A stretch of 64,000 nucleotides of DNA from Adineta ricciae. Its lineage: Eukaryota; Rotifera; Eurotatoria; Adinetida; Adinetidae. The translations under genes were made by a program, and so were the position numbers. The stretch covers positions 248,001-312,000 of the forward strand of contig CAJNOJ010000053.1 in assembly GCA_905250025.1 (NCBI GenBank). Reading direction: 5' to 3'. Below are positions 15,101 through 27,387 of this stretch, one piece after another. Numbering within the stretch: the stretch's first letter is position 1; each line of letters opens with the position of its first letter. The notes below the pieces were generated by a model. The model ran no database searches. It was given only the letters and a program-made list of their open reading frames with translations, and was not told the origin of the DNA.

Positions 15101-17328
15101 TTCCCGACGAAAATGTGAAAAGAGATTTTCTACAACAAATATCCAGGCATTTTATCATCTTTCCGCATATGTCAAATGTAACCTGATAATTGCCAATCTT
15201 TCAGACCAGGAACTGCAGGCACAGCTTGAACTGATTCCGTGATACGTTCGAAAGAACAAAATGTATTCGTAGATTTATTACATATTGCTGAATAAAGTGG
15301 ACAGAGAATCGTTTCGTTGTTCCTGGAACACCATTTATCAGGATGACAATAGCGTTTAATATCATTGTAGAGTACATTTGATTTAATTAAATGTGACGGA
15401 TTCGATCCCACGAGACAAATCCTAAGTACAAGATAAAAAACATCTCGAAATATGGATTCATTTCGAAAGTGTTCTTCTAAGATTCCAAAGGAAATCATGC
15501 CAGACATGAGTCCAAATTATTCGGCCTTGAGGACTTCCTCAAATTAACATGTAATGTTATTCTCAATTTACTATAAAAATAGAAATCAATTACATGAATG
15601 AATCTATTTCTTCACGCATTCTAATCGGCTTTTATTTCATACTCGTTGTTAAGAACATACATAAATGATCTCAAATTCCTTTCAGCCGATGCAAAGAAAT
15701 ATTTTTTTTTCTTTGAAGCGTTTTAATTAAGCAATAAAAAGAAAGATGAAGTTCGGAGTGTTTTATGCATTCCTCCGAGAACTAAGAAAACACAGTCGAA
15801 CGCAGATTAAGATCAATGCTGACATATTTCATTGCTGAAGAATTTCCCTCTTCAAAATAATTCAATTATTCTAATGTAAACGATTTCACTCTAGCATGAA
15901 AGGCAGACTTACTGTAGATCAGGTGGACTAAATGAACTTTTGACGACACCGATATAGATGGCTAAAATTGAGAGAAGAACTGCACATAAAGATATTGGTG
16001 CAATTTTCGTCACAAATTTAATTCCAATCAAAACACATGCTCCAATAATCAATAGTAGAATGGTGCCGTAGATACGGTAATGATTGAATGCTACAAAGGG
16101 AATTTCCACGTCATCGCCGAAAAGTCGACATTTTTCTGGACACATGTATTTCTACGAAATAGAGATAAATGGAACCTTTTCCTTTTTGGTAAACGACATA
16201 CGACTACGATTTCGACTGCGCCGACAATGTACATCGATGCAGCAAATGTATTACCAAGATAGAATAAGATACCGACAGCGCCACCGAATTCCGGTCCGAG
16301 TGAACGGGAGATCATGAAATAAGCTCCACCCGCCGGTACTATTCCGTTCGTTGCAATAGCTGCCATTGAGATCGCAGTTAAAAGAGTCTAAATCGAAATC
16401 AAATCAGATAAGCAAATCTTGGCAAACCATATTCATACGCATAAGCTGCAAATAATAACAATTAACAGCGTTTGTAAGACACCAGCAATGCCAATTAACC
16501 AGAAAAGACGAATGAAGACAATGACACCTTGAAAATAAACGAATAGTATCTTCTCACTCGCCGAACAAATGAGATCATACCGAAGATGTTCTGCACACAT
16601 GGAAGGTAAACACCGAAAATCGTACCAAGATTTGCTGAACTCTACATCATACACGCAATGACTTGCCCTTCTCCTTCAAAACGAATTCCAACTAACCTGC
16701 TGCACAGCAGCTGGTTGTTTTTCGGCTTCAGCTGCATTTGGAACAATCCCACCTGTATAATTGTACAACTGATCAAGTACTGTTCTCGGTCGATGGTCAT
16801 GTTCCTATGTATAAATCATAATAAACACTCGAAAAGTTTATTCGTTTTCATACTTCGAAAATACTTTCATTGAAATCTACAGAAATATCGCCTTTCGCCT
16901 GCAATGGCGTTCGTTCATTTTCGCCATGATCATTTGAATTTTCACTCGTATCTAAATTCTCGCACAATGCTTGATTGCATCTAACACTGTTCATGCTCAT
17001 ACCATGCTCATCGATGTCCGGTACATCAGCAGCTGGTTTAACTACAAGAAAGCGACCACTTTTTTCCACCGATGATAGTGAACCTAGAACCGAAACAGAA
17101 ACCATTATCTTCTGCTCATGAAATAAATACATGAGAAATGCTTATTGATAAAAGTGCTTGAAACTCACCGTGTCTCGAGGATGACGGCAATGGTTCGTCA
17201 GGATTAACACTATTGTGACGTTGCTGTTTTTGATCATCATTAAATGAGACATGATAAGGTAATCGATCTGACGGATTTGACATCTGCTGCTCTTGTTCGC
17301 AGTCTTTATTATCTATTGATGTTGTCAT
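12178..17328 (-). CDS. SLC12A: K-Cl cotransporter (SLC12A4-7 / KCC family)
   Basis: Electroneutral potassium-chloride symporter of the plasma membrane, used in cell-volume and chloride control. The N-terminus (about residues 64-67) carries RFLV, an RFxV docking motif for SPAK/OSR1 kinases. The membrane core follows: [20 protein letters not shown], then [40 protein letters not shown], a long Cys-containing extracellular loop typical of KCCs (about 15172-15507), [37 protein letters not shown] and LACALQTVL...NWRPRF-like TM11-12. The cytosolic end reaches [16 protein letters not shown] and GREVITIFS, the KCC C-terminal signature. The ATG at 17328 begins MTTSIDNK. There are many exons; the largest intron is about 400 bases (near 15520-15910). 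Which of KCC1-4 it equals cannot be said. Confidence 0.93.
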
Positions 17329-20300
17329 TGCCTGCAAAAATAGACACAATATAATAAATAAATCGAACAAATTCGTTTGATCCTTTGTTTTTATCGTTTG
17401 ATCTACCTGAATGGAAGTGTTACACGGGAAAAAAGTGAGAGAAGATTTAATATTAATAAATGAAAGAGTAATGATGACACTACAAAGTATCGCTGTTGTT
17501 CATGTTGCTTTTTCTCTTAATCTGATCGTTCGTTTCTCTTTTTTTCCCTCATGTTGGAAAGCAATTGGTTGCCGTTTTAACCGTCATTTCTATTGCGTTA
17601 GTTCTTAATAACATTTGAATAGCTGATGAACATCGGAGGATATAACAAAAAGGACCAAGGAGATGAAGAAGAAAAGAACACACGACAGCAAAACAAGGTT
17701 ACTCGTCAACTCGAATGAAAAAAGAAAAGGAAACCCCTAGCTAGCAAACATGAGATGGATGATTACTTATTCAGTCATTTTGACTCCATCATATGGTAGC
17801 ATGAAAAAAGGAAACAAGTAACGTAACGATAAAGATGTGTATCTGATTTTTGTTCCTTAAGTTTGATACAAATCTCAAGAGAATCGTCGTGGAAGATGAC
17901 GTAGGAATTGTGTTTTGCCTGAAGCAATCAATGCATGCATAGGACGAAGCGACAGCAAGAAAATTCACACATGAAGAATGATGCTTCTAAATCTTAATCA
18001 GACTCGTCAGAAAGAATACTTCAGACATCTTTTTCTTACATATAGATATATGTCATCTTTCTACGCATTTTCTTGATTGAAAACATTGTCTTCCTTTCGC
18101 AGCTGAACTTGGTGAGACGCAGATTTTCTTTGCATTTACGATTTCTCTTTCAACTCAGTATTAGACAAACATATTATTCCTAATCAGATTGACATAACTG
18201 TTCGGATATTTCGATGAAATCAAGATACCTGATTGAAATTTCATCGTCGAGTGATGAGTACAAGTCGTTCTTGTCAAATCCTGTTGTTTTGTTATTTTAT
18301 CAAATCAGATTAGTTTCGGAATAGTGATTCAACTTCGAGGACGTACATGTTAATGCATTCTCTCATGCAAACTAGTCTACAAGTTGATCGAATAAAGTAA
18401 TCAAGATGTCGATAGAAGACGTTTTTCTCCTTTTCTCCTAATGATTTCGAGATTTTAACAGAAATCTTCCGCTCAATCATTCGGTCAAGTGATGCGCCAT
18501 ACAAGAAATATCATTGAACAATCGAAGAAAGAAAGCGAGAGTGCGAATAAAGAACAAGTTAGATCTCAAGTTCAATCATTTATTGCAAGTGCCTATTACT
18601 ATTATTCAGAAGATTGATTTCTAAGAGATTTTTTGCAAAAGTCTTACTCTTTCTTTTTCTTTTTCCGCCGGCATCTCATGTCAATGACATCCGGCACTAC
18701 CTATAATGATTTCTCTTTTTGTTTTTCATATTCAAATCATTCCTGATGATTAGAGAAACAACTGAGGAAAATTTTCAATAGACGCCAATCACAAAATCTT
18801 TCCTTCATTGTTAATTGTTCTCTTTTTGCAATCTTCTATTTACCCTAACTATGTACTTCTTATCGACATGGGTATATCATTCGATAGCACAGCTGTAGCT
18901 AATTGCCGACATAACTTCCTCTCACCGCATCGACAATCTTCAACTATTCCTTCACTTATCCTCAAATTGATAGAAAACTCCAAAGAAAAAAAATATATCC
19001 TGTACTTACTGAAACGTAAATGTTAATTATATTCTGTCTTAAGACGTTTTTATATCTATATATTGCAATGAGACAGTGTTTGTCAGCACTTCTCTTTCTT
19101 TTCTGTTCTGTTATCTACGCGTTTGGTTTTCTTTCTCTCCCTCTCCCTCGCTCCGTTTTCTTCTATATATATAAATGTATTCATGAGACCTGAATAGTAT
19201 GCGTAAGTAAGTGAGATAATCGCCTTAAGATATGGTGATAATAAACACCCGTTCAAACCCACATAGAACTATCTATAATAAAGTTCACTTGCTTGACTAC
19301 ACTTGCCTCTGTATGAATGATTACACAAGAGAGATAACGTTAATAATTTAATAAGAAAATTTTCGTTTTTCTCGAGGAAAATCCGGGTAAAATAAAACAA
19401 AGCAAAGCAAACCTTATCGATCAGCATGATCATAGTTTCTACGCATACTTGATTTCGATGCACCTATCTAAATGAAAAAAGTCGATCGGTGCGCTCAGAA
19501 ACATGCCGTGTAAAGATTATTGATCGTTCTTTCGACGTTTTTTTTTATTCACGCCGTCCCTTTTTTGTCTATCGATCGATCATTGATTAAATTTTCATAG
19601 AAGACGCTCTTTTCTTTCCTTCGTCTTAATTTTAAAGAATATGATTCATGCAGCCATCTGCTACAATTTTTTTAATCCGTAACAAAACATGACCGAATGT
19701 ACCGGGGCAATTAATTTGAAAAGTTTTCGTCTTTTTTTCTATTTGAAATTGAATTTGTGTCTGACATTTCAATAATCCAAAACATCGAAAGGGGTCGCTC
19801 ATTTAAAGGGTACGCGAAGTTGATCGCGTTACAAAACCGTTCAGAACTACACAATTTCCTTAAATGAAACAATACAGAAGATCTTAATCAGATGAAAAGA
19901 CAATTCCTGAGCTTCACCATAACAGCATGTTATATTACGTGTGTCTTCCACACTTCGCCACTGAATCGTACGTGATCGAAAGCTGTATTTAACAAAGGAT
20001 GGATGCTAGTATAGATATGGCATATCCTAACGTAGTTTTGTTACATTCATTAGTTTAATGATGATATAATTAAGTGAAAAAAAACACAGCTTGCCTTGTT
20101 GATTTGAATCTCGATGTCCTGTCATGTAGATACAAAAAAGTATAATGACGTCAAACGAGATGGTTAGATCGAATGAGATCTCAAATGTAGCTATTAATTA
20201 ATCAAAAACAGAAAATGGTGCAAGTGTTTGGTTTCGCAAGAACAAGGAGATGGCGAAATTTCCGAAGTTTCCCCCTTGAGTAGTATAAACGAAAGTAGTT

Positions 20301-20649
20301 CCTGCTGCCAGGGACAATTCCTATCAAAAAAATAAGGAGACTTGACATAATCTTAACGGAGTAGATAATTCATAACAGAAAACACTCGAGAATAACTTTA
20401 ATATTATGGCAAGACGTTTTTCGCTACAATTAACACGTTATCAAAGTTCTTCCTTCACCCAAAGCTCCTATGTCTAATTACATTATCTTAAAAACTAAAC
20501 TCGATCCAATTTCGTATCTACTACATGAATTAGTTTTATCAATAAGCGCCATCTATTCCTTGTATTTGATTGCTGGACACATTGACTTCCAAAGAATATT
20601 CATTTTCTGCATTTTCCATTCATTCTTACGAAATACCTTGCATTGAATA
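17329..20649. other. Intergenic, 3.3 kb between divergent KCC and HSPA14-DNAJC2 genes
   Basis: Contains the two upstream regions. Many T- and TC-rich stretches (19100-19160, 19540-19570). No ORF beyond chance length, no tRNA-like or repeat structure recognised. Confidence 0.4.
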
Positions 20650-23600
20650 ATGACTTCAGCGCTTGTTGGTATACGGCTAGGTGCGAGCAACATTGTTGTC
20701 GCATATTTCAAAGTAATATTTATTATATTGTTTTCTCTCATGTATTCGACGTGGAATTCATCTAGGATGGACGAAGTGAAACAATTGTCAATGAATTAGG
20801 TGATCGTGTAACTCCGACGTTTATTACATTCGGTGAAGGAAATGATATCGTATGAAATGAGATATCTGCGTTGTCAAATGTGAATTTTTCTTCTTTGTAG
20901 TCCATAGGGCTTCCGGCAAAACAAGGTTTTGTTCGTAACCAACAAAACACTATCGTTTGGTCACCGCATTTTCTACTGAAACACGACGGTGCTGATGCAT
21001 TCAACAAGTATTATAAACAAAGATCGCCGGTTGCTGTAAAGATTTTCCAGACCCTACTTAAACAGATGACACGATGTGTCTTTATTTAGATAATGGAAAA
21101 AGACGATCGGATAGAATTCTCTGTGATGATCGATGGCAAAGCGAAATCGATTCCTCTCGAAACTGTTCTAATCCATTTACTGACTTATGTTCGACGTAAG
21201 TCCAATGAAAAGGGACGCATATATCTATCTCATTGAAACACGATTCTTTTAGAACTTGTTCTATCTGTGACTGGTGCACGTGAAATTCAAGCTGTACTCT
21301 CAGTATCTTACAAAATGATCGAAACCGGTAAACAAGATCTAATTCGGTACGAAAGAAGTAGATTTCTCAGAAATTTCTATTGGCATCCTACCATTTATTG
21401 TAGAGCTTGTATGAAGAAAAGTGGCATTGAACTTCATTCCATTGTTCCGGATGCATGTTCAGCTTGTTTAGCTTATGAATTAGATAAAGATGGTGGCCAT
21501 GCTGAAAGGTTTGAATTTGAAATCCATTAAATACATTCAGAAGAAAAACAACCTTTTTCGATTTAGCAACGTATTGGTTTATCGACTCGGTGGTTCAACG
21601 TATGAGTGTTCAATTGTTCGAACAGTTGGCGGCTGCTTCAAAACGATTGCGACTGCCAATGGAGTTGAGAACAGTGGTGATGCTTTTACAGACTTAGTTA
21701 TAGATATTATAGCGGACGAATTTCAAAAGTAAACTTTCTTCTACCATTCTTTCAAAATTCTCTCTGATGATTTTAGAAAAACGAAGAATGATCCAAGGAC
21801 TGCACCGAGATCGTTATTGAAACTTCGTGCTTGTGCGGAACAAGCTAAGCATATCTTATCAACTACAGCTAGCACTCAATGTTCGATCGACGCGCTACAT
21901 GATGGTATCGATTTAGATTCCAATGTTAGCAGGTTGGATACAATGGATTTTTCTTATGTAATCATACATGTTTTCGATTAGACTTCGTTTTGAAGGTGCA
22001 GCAAATACTCTAATCAATGAATGTTTAAAATCTGTTGATAATATTCTTAACAAAGCACAATTGCAGGCAGATGATATCAAATTGGTATGATTAGACGTTG
22101 TTGTTGTTGTTGTCGTTGTCAAAAAATATCTCATTCGTTTAGATCGTACTGTGTGGTGGTGGTACCAAAGTACCTAAGCTACGTGATGCTATACAGAGTA
22201 AATTACCGAATGCTGATATGCTTTCATCAATCAATGGTGATGAAGTTATTGCGCTCGGTGCAGCCAGACAAGTAACGTTTCTCATTTGTAATATTTGAAT
22301 GAAATAATCGTCTGTTTAGTGTTATATTGAAAGCAAATATGCTAAAGTTCAACTATCGACAGTATGTATCGAATCCATGAGTTAAATTAACCGTCTGACT
22401 ACGGTGTGAATATCTTGTAGGATGCTCAGCAGTACGAACGTGTTGGTGTTCGTTATTTTCGTTCACATATGATCGCGACAGATGACGCAAAAGGTGAAAT
22501 CAGTGACAGTGATGCGGAGGATGACAATAACGATGATGAAAAAGAAAATGATCAGTTAGATCTCGATTGGGACAAACATGAATCCTATTTACGAAAACTC
22601 AATCTCACTGAATGGAAAGATCAAGATCATTACAAAGTCTTAGGTCTCGGAAAGTTACGTTACAAAGCAACACACAAACAAGTTCGTAACGCACATAAAC
22701 AAATGATTTTACGCTACCATCCGGACAAATCTAAGCGAATTGAAAGTGAACGATTCTCTCTGATCACTCATGCTTTTGAACTTCTATCAAATCCAGCACT
22801 ACGACGATCTTACGATAGTGTTGATCCAAAATTTGATGATGCGATACCAAATCCAACGACAGCGGATGGTTTCTATCAGACCTTTGGGCCTGTATTCGAG
22901 CGCAATGCACGTTGGTCCGTACATCAACATGTACCTTTGCTAGGAAATGACGAAACATCGTTTGAACAAGTGAACAAATTCTATCGATTCTGGTACGATT
23001 TCGAATCATGGCGTGAATATTCTTATTTAGGTGAGTCATTTCAAGAAGAACTCCTTTCCCACTTCTAGTTTTTCCTTTAACATAGACGAGGAAGATAAAT
23101 CTCAAGGTCAGGATCGTGATGAACGGCGTTACATTGAAAAAATGAATCGTGCAGAGAGACAAAAACGAAAGAAAACAGAAATGACACGCATCCGTAATTT
23201 GGTCGATCGTGCTTATGCACTCGATCCACGAATAAAACGTCAGAAGAAAGAAGAACAACAACGAAAAGACGATGAGAAGCAACGTCGCAAGCAAGAAATT
23301 GATAAACGACGACAAGACCAAAAGCAAAAAGAACTGGACGAAGCAAAACGTATTGCAGATGAAAAACAGCGAGTGGAAGAAGAAGCGAAACGAAAACAAG
23401 ACGAAGCTAAACGGGAAAAAGAAGCACAGAAGAAGTTAATGAAGTAATTTACATCTATCGTCGCTACAAAACTTTTTACTTTTTGAAAATCATTTGTAGA
23501 AAAGAAAAAAAACAACTGCGTGACTTGTGCAAAGAAGCGAATTATTTCAACGAATCAGGTTCACCGCCCAATTTAAAACAAGTCGAACAGATCGAAACTT

Positions 23601-24280
23601 TGGTTGAGTACTTACCGTACGACGATTTGAAAGCGTTGAACGAGAAATTACAAGAAGAAAATGCAGACAAACGTGCAATTGTTCTTGTCGAAGTTAAGAG
23701 AATGGATGAACAAATGCAACAATCCCGTCTAGAATTGTCTCAACCATCCTCATCATCCTCAACAGCGTCATCTTCAAACTCATCATCAGCGATCAAATGG
23801 ACGCCCGAGGAAATTGAAATTCTTGTCAAAGCGCTTCGTGTCTACCCCGCTGGTGTCCAAAATCGATGGTTAGTTGTTCAAGAGTATCTCAAACGTTGCG
23901 GCGGCAACCCCAGCCGTACTGTACAAGATATTATGCAAAAAGCTAAAGATATTGCCAGTGGAAAGAAAGAAGTCGAAGAAACAACAGCGTCGTTAGATCA
24001 CATTGCGTTGAATTCACATAAACAATCAACTATGCTGGAAAATCAAGTTAAATTAAGTCAGCTCACTGTCACTGAACGCGACCCGGACACGACAGTTGCA
24101 TGGACAGTCGATGAACAGCGCATTTTTGAACAAGCATTACGAACATACCCAGCAGCATTAGGATCCTCGCGATGGGATCAAATATCAGAATGTTTACCAA
24201 GTAGAACGAAAAAGGAATGCTTAGAACGCTACAAAGAATTAGCTAAAATGGTTCAAGCTAAGAAAGCAGTCAACAAATAA
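20650..24280 (+). CDS. HSPA14-DNAJC2: HSPA14 (Hsp70L1) - DNAJC2 (MPP11/Zuotin) fusion: single-chain ribosome-associated complex
   Basis: Fourteen exons give one frame of about 975 residues. Exons 1-10 (20650-20712, 20766-20849, 20901-21035, 21090-21195, 21253-21346, 21404-21508, 21567-21728, 21777-21932, 21982-22084, 22143-22271) encode a 379-residue Hsp70 nucleotide-binding domain of HSPA14 type: [61 protein letters not shown]. Exon 11 (22320-22361) is a 14-residue linker. Exons 12-14 (22421-23030, 23086-23443, 23500-24280) encode DNAJC2: VGVRYF segment, J domain with HPD at about 493-495, zuotin-homology segment, charged ribosome-binding helix, and two SANT/Myb domains ([26 protein letters not shown]). 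In yeast and mammals these are two proteins forming the RAC chaperone at the ribosome exit. The HSPA14 C-terminal substrate-binding part is absent. The last AATAAA overlaps the stop (24276-24281). The fusion is read from splice phases, not transcripts. Confidence 0.85.
22272..22420 (+). other. Junction of the HSPA14 and DNAJC2 halves (intron, 42-base exon, intron)
   Basis: Intron 22272-22319 (gtaacg...tttag), exon 22320-22361 and intron 22362-22420 (gtatgt...cttgtag). All junctions here are phase 0. There is no AATAAA between the halves and no in-frame ATG before residue MIATDD (22469); a TAG stop lies in frame directly before 22421. So DNAJC2 on its own would need a start that drops the conserved VGVRYF segment, or a separate trans-spliced message. 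Confidence 0.75.
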
Positions 24281-24887
24281 ATCAAAAGAATGAATGCGTT
24301 ACAAAAAAAAAACATCGAGTGAATGACAATTTTTGTCGGTGAATTCTTTTTTTTTTTTGTCACTTCGTTTGTTACTGTGTTTTTGAATGCACTCGTTGAT
24401 GAAACAGCAAGATTCATATAAACTAGGCAATCATTAAACGAATTCTCCAGAAAAAATACTGACTAAAGGAACGAAACTATTCATATAGTCTCCATAGTTG
24501 ATACAGGTAGAAACTTAAAAAGACTAAAATGCTTCGTATGACTCGACAGCGTTTGCTTTACTTGTTTCTTATTATATAGTTCGAAGAAATGACTTGTGAT
24601 GATTGCATTGAGCATCTACTGACATCTATGAACAAATCATCCTTCTCAAGATGAAAACTCAATCGAAAAATCTGTTGTAATTAGAATTATTTTTTAAAAT
24701 TCATCTGTATTATTGAATATATTGTTGTTGAGTGACAAATGTAAACCGAGGTGGTTGTCAAAGAAGTATCTTTAGAAATGGAGAAAACGTTTCTTTCTCG
24801 TTGAAGTTGTCGAGTGAAACAAAAGACATAGCGAATGCAAAACTAATATCTCGGTTACTTTGAGTAAATTAGTTGATTTCCAGAACA
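24281..24887. other. Intergenic, HSPA14-DNAJC2 to MNS1
   Basis: About 600 AT-rich bases with no coding signal. An acceptor (ttgatttccag) ends at 24883, five bases from the MNS1 start. Confidence 0.45.
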
Positions 24888-26739
24888 ATGGTAATTTTCC
24901 TTTTTGCCTGAAGTATTTTTATCGATTAAACTTCCTCTAGGCTTTAACTCGTCAATTACAAAAACAACAAGGAGGTGGTTCCAACAATGCCAATAACTGG
25001 TATGCCAATCAATACGCTCGTCGTGAAGAAGAAGCGCAACGAACGGTTCAACAGCGACAATTGAATCAAGCTCGAATCGATACCGAAATGCAAGAATTTG
25101 AAGCGAAAGCAGCAAACAAACGTTTGATACGCGAACAAGCACGTGCGGATCGTGATCGGGCTATGGAACAAGCAATTATCAAAGCACAGTGCGAAAAACA
25201 ACTCGCTACCGAAGCGCGAAGCCAAGAAGAACGATTAGCTGCGGAACTTGAACGAATCAAACATGAGAAAACACGCGATGAAAAAATGCGACAGCAAATT
25301 CGGTATGAAAAGATGATTTTTATTCTCTCCATATTCATAAATACTGATGATTTAGTGAGACGAGTTATGAATTACGAGATTTAGAATCCAAGCTACGTGC
25401 TGCGTATGTTCAAAAAGAACGTATTGGTCAAATGGCCGAAAAAGAAGCCCTGAAATTCGACTCCTATTTGGAAGATGCGGAAATTGCTCGTCGTATGCGT
25501 ACGGAAACTGACAAAGCTGAAGCAGATCGTCGTCAGCAAGAAATTGTTCGACAACAAGAAATGGTTCGCTATAAACAAGATCTTCAACGGCAACTCGAAG
25601 AACGCGAATTAGGCAAGCAACGAGCGTATGAAGAATTTCTTCGTGAAAAACTGGCCATTGATGAAATTGTTCGCAAGATCTATGAAGAAGATCAACGGTA
25701 GGTCGAAGTTGCTTTCCAGTCGTTGTCTTCGCATGGTTGTTTTTTTTTATCTTGCAGAGAAATGGAACGTAAATTCGAACGTCAACGTGCTACACGGGAA
25801 TTTATTACTGAATTCCAACGTAAACGTGAAGAATGGAAGATAATGGAACGTCAACGTATGGAAGAAGAGAATCGTCGTATAAGAGAATATGCTCGAACTC
25901 AAGAACAACGACAAGAAGTTGCCAAAGCTGAGAAACGTGCACGTGAAGAAGCTTTAGATAAAGTTCAGCGAGCACTAGCTGAACAAATCAAACGTGATCG
26001 CGAAGATCGCGAAGAACAAGAACTAGTTCGACAAGAATTATACTTAGAAGAACAGGAACAGGCCATACGAAAACGTGAACGTGAAGAAATGGAACTACGT
26101 ATAAAACAACGATTAGAACTACAACGTGAACGAGACGAACAACTGGAATTCAAACGTGTACGTGATATTGAAGTCAAACAAGAAGAAGAACGATTCCGAC
26201 AACAAGTAAAATTGAACAAGAATGATTAAGTTCTAATCGATCATTGATATTTTCTTAGTTAATGGCGAAATTTGCTGAAGATGACCGTATCGAACAAATG
26301 AATGGTCAGAAACGTCGTATGAAACAAATTGAACACAAACGAGCAGTCGATGCTCTTCTCGAAGAACGTCGGCGTCAAATGGCCGTTGATAAAGTTTGTA
26401 TTTTCGAAAGATTACTCTCAGAATCTATTCGTCATCTTCTCTAGCAACGTGAAGTCGATGAACGTGCTGAAGCCGAACGTATTTCTCAACTTCGTAAACA
26501 GATCATTGAAGAAGAACGTATTAAATTACTTCGTGAACATGCTCATCGTTTGTTGGGCTACTTACCAAAGGTAAAAACCTGCTTATTCCCTGTGTCAGTC
26601 TGATCGTTATTCTCTCTTCTATTTTCAGGGTGTCATTCGTGATGAGAAAGATCTCGATGACTTGGGTATTGACTTCAAGAATGAATTCAAACGACGACAT
26701 GCGAATATGCAAAATCCGAATGGATGGGACAATATGTGA
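24888..26739 (+). CDS. MNS1: MNS1-like axonemal coiled-coil protein (TPH domain)
   Basis: A predicted almost wholly alpha-helical, Arg/Glu-rich protein of about 490 residues. Helices carry strings such as RQQEIVRQQEMVRYKQDLQR and REREEMELRIKQRLELQRER, typical of the trichohyalin-plectin-homology (TPH) domain. The C-terminus has EERIKLLREHAHRLLGYLPK followed by GVIRDEKDLDDLG, closely like MNS1, a protein inside ciliary doublet microtubules needed for motile cilia and sperm tails. That role suits an animal with ciliated feeding organs. The first coding exon appears to be the ATG alone (24888-24890, then gtaatt), and exon 2 begins ALTRQLQKQQ. Six introns. AATAAA at 26774-26779. CFAP45 or trichoplein are less likely because of the C-terminal motif. 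Confidence 0.8.
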
Positions 26740-27042
26740 TTGTTTTCTTTCTCATTTTCGACAGAACATGTCAAATAAACATATTCATTTATCGTACAAA
26801 ATAATTCCCGCAGTATCATCTCCGTTTTCCTAAAATAATTACTTTTTACGAAATATCATCATACATTATCGAATGTTCGCGATGCAGCGAGCGACTTCAA
26901 GATTTTGACTCATCATGGTCAAGTAAACAACATAATCATCCATTGTTTTTCTTTCTATAAACATAACGAATCACTCAAGCATAGTCAAAAATACATCCAT
27001 CTATCTCATTTCGAATATACTTTCATTTCACATACAAAAACA

Positions 27043-27387
27043 ATGTCGACTGTTCCTTACGCAGATCCACAACTCGCTAATTTTCCGCCATCATTTGATA
27101 TTGCTCGTCGCGATGACTTCTTCGGCTTTAGCAATGCAATGGAAGCTATTAACTCCATCACCCCACAGCAAACTAATCCGGATGGGACTGCTCAACACCC
27201 CACACAAATTGTAACTGTTAGTGGCGGAGCCATTCCACTTGAAGTGGCCCTCGAGTCATCCGGAGGAACATTCTTTGACCTACGTGCTCCGAACGACATT
27301 TTCGCCGATATGGACGCAAGATTGAACCGACAGCGCGAACATGTCTTGAATTCTCCTCAATTATCAAACATGCTTCGAAATATTTAA
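27043..27387 (+). CDS. Orphan single-exon protein, 114 residues
   Basis: Intronless ORF beginning MSTVPYADPQLANFPPSFDI. It contains ITPQQTNPDGT and a segment VTVSGGAIPLEVALESSGG, then a charged end (DMDARLNRQREHVLN). No signal peptide, membrane segment or known motif is seen. Codon use is GC-richer at third positions than surrounding DNA, and AATAAA follows at 27432-27437, which supports a real gene. ATG 27043 is chosen over the upstream 26905 ATG because the sequence before it is AT-rich and protein-unlike. Function unknown. Confidence 0.6.
   Translation: MSTVPYADPQLANFPPSFDIARRDDFFGFSNAMEAINSITPQQTNPDGTAQHPTQIVTVSGGAIPLEVALESSGGTFFDLRAPNDIFADMDARLNRQREHVLNSPQLSNMLRNI

Noticed and set aside
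22764..23399. Minus-strand ORF of 211 codons rich in Phe/Leu/Ser
   Set aside because: Antisense of the Lys/Glu/Gln-rich DNAJC2 helix; composition is a mirror of the real gene.
25965..26219. Minus-strand Ser/Cys/Arg-rich ORF
   Set aside because: Antisense of the MNS1 coiled coil.
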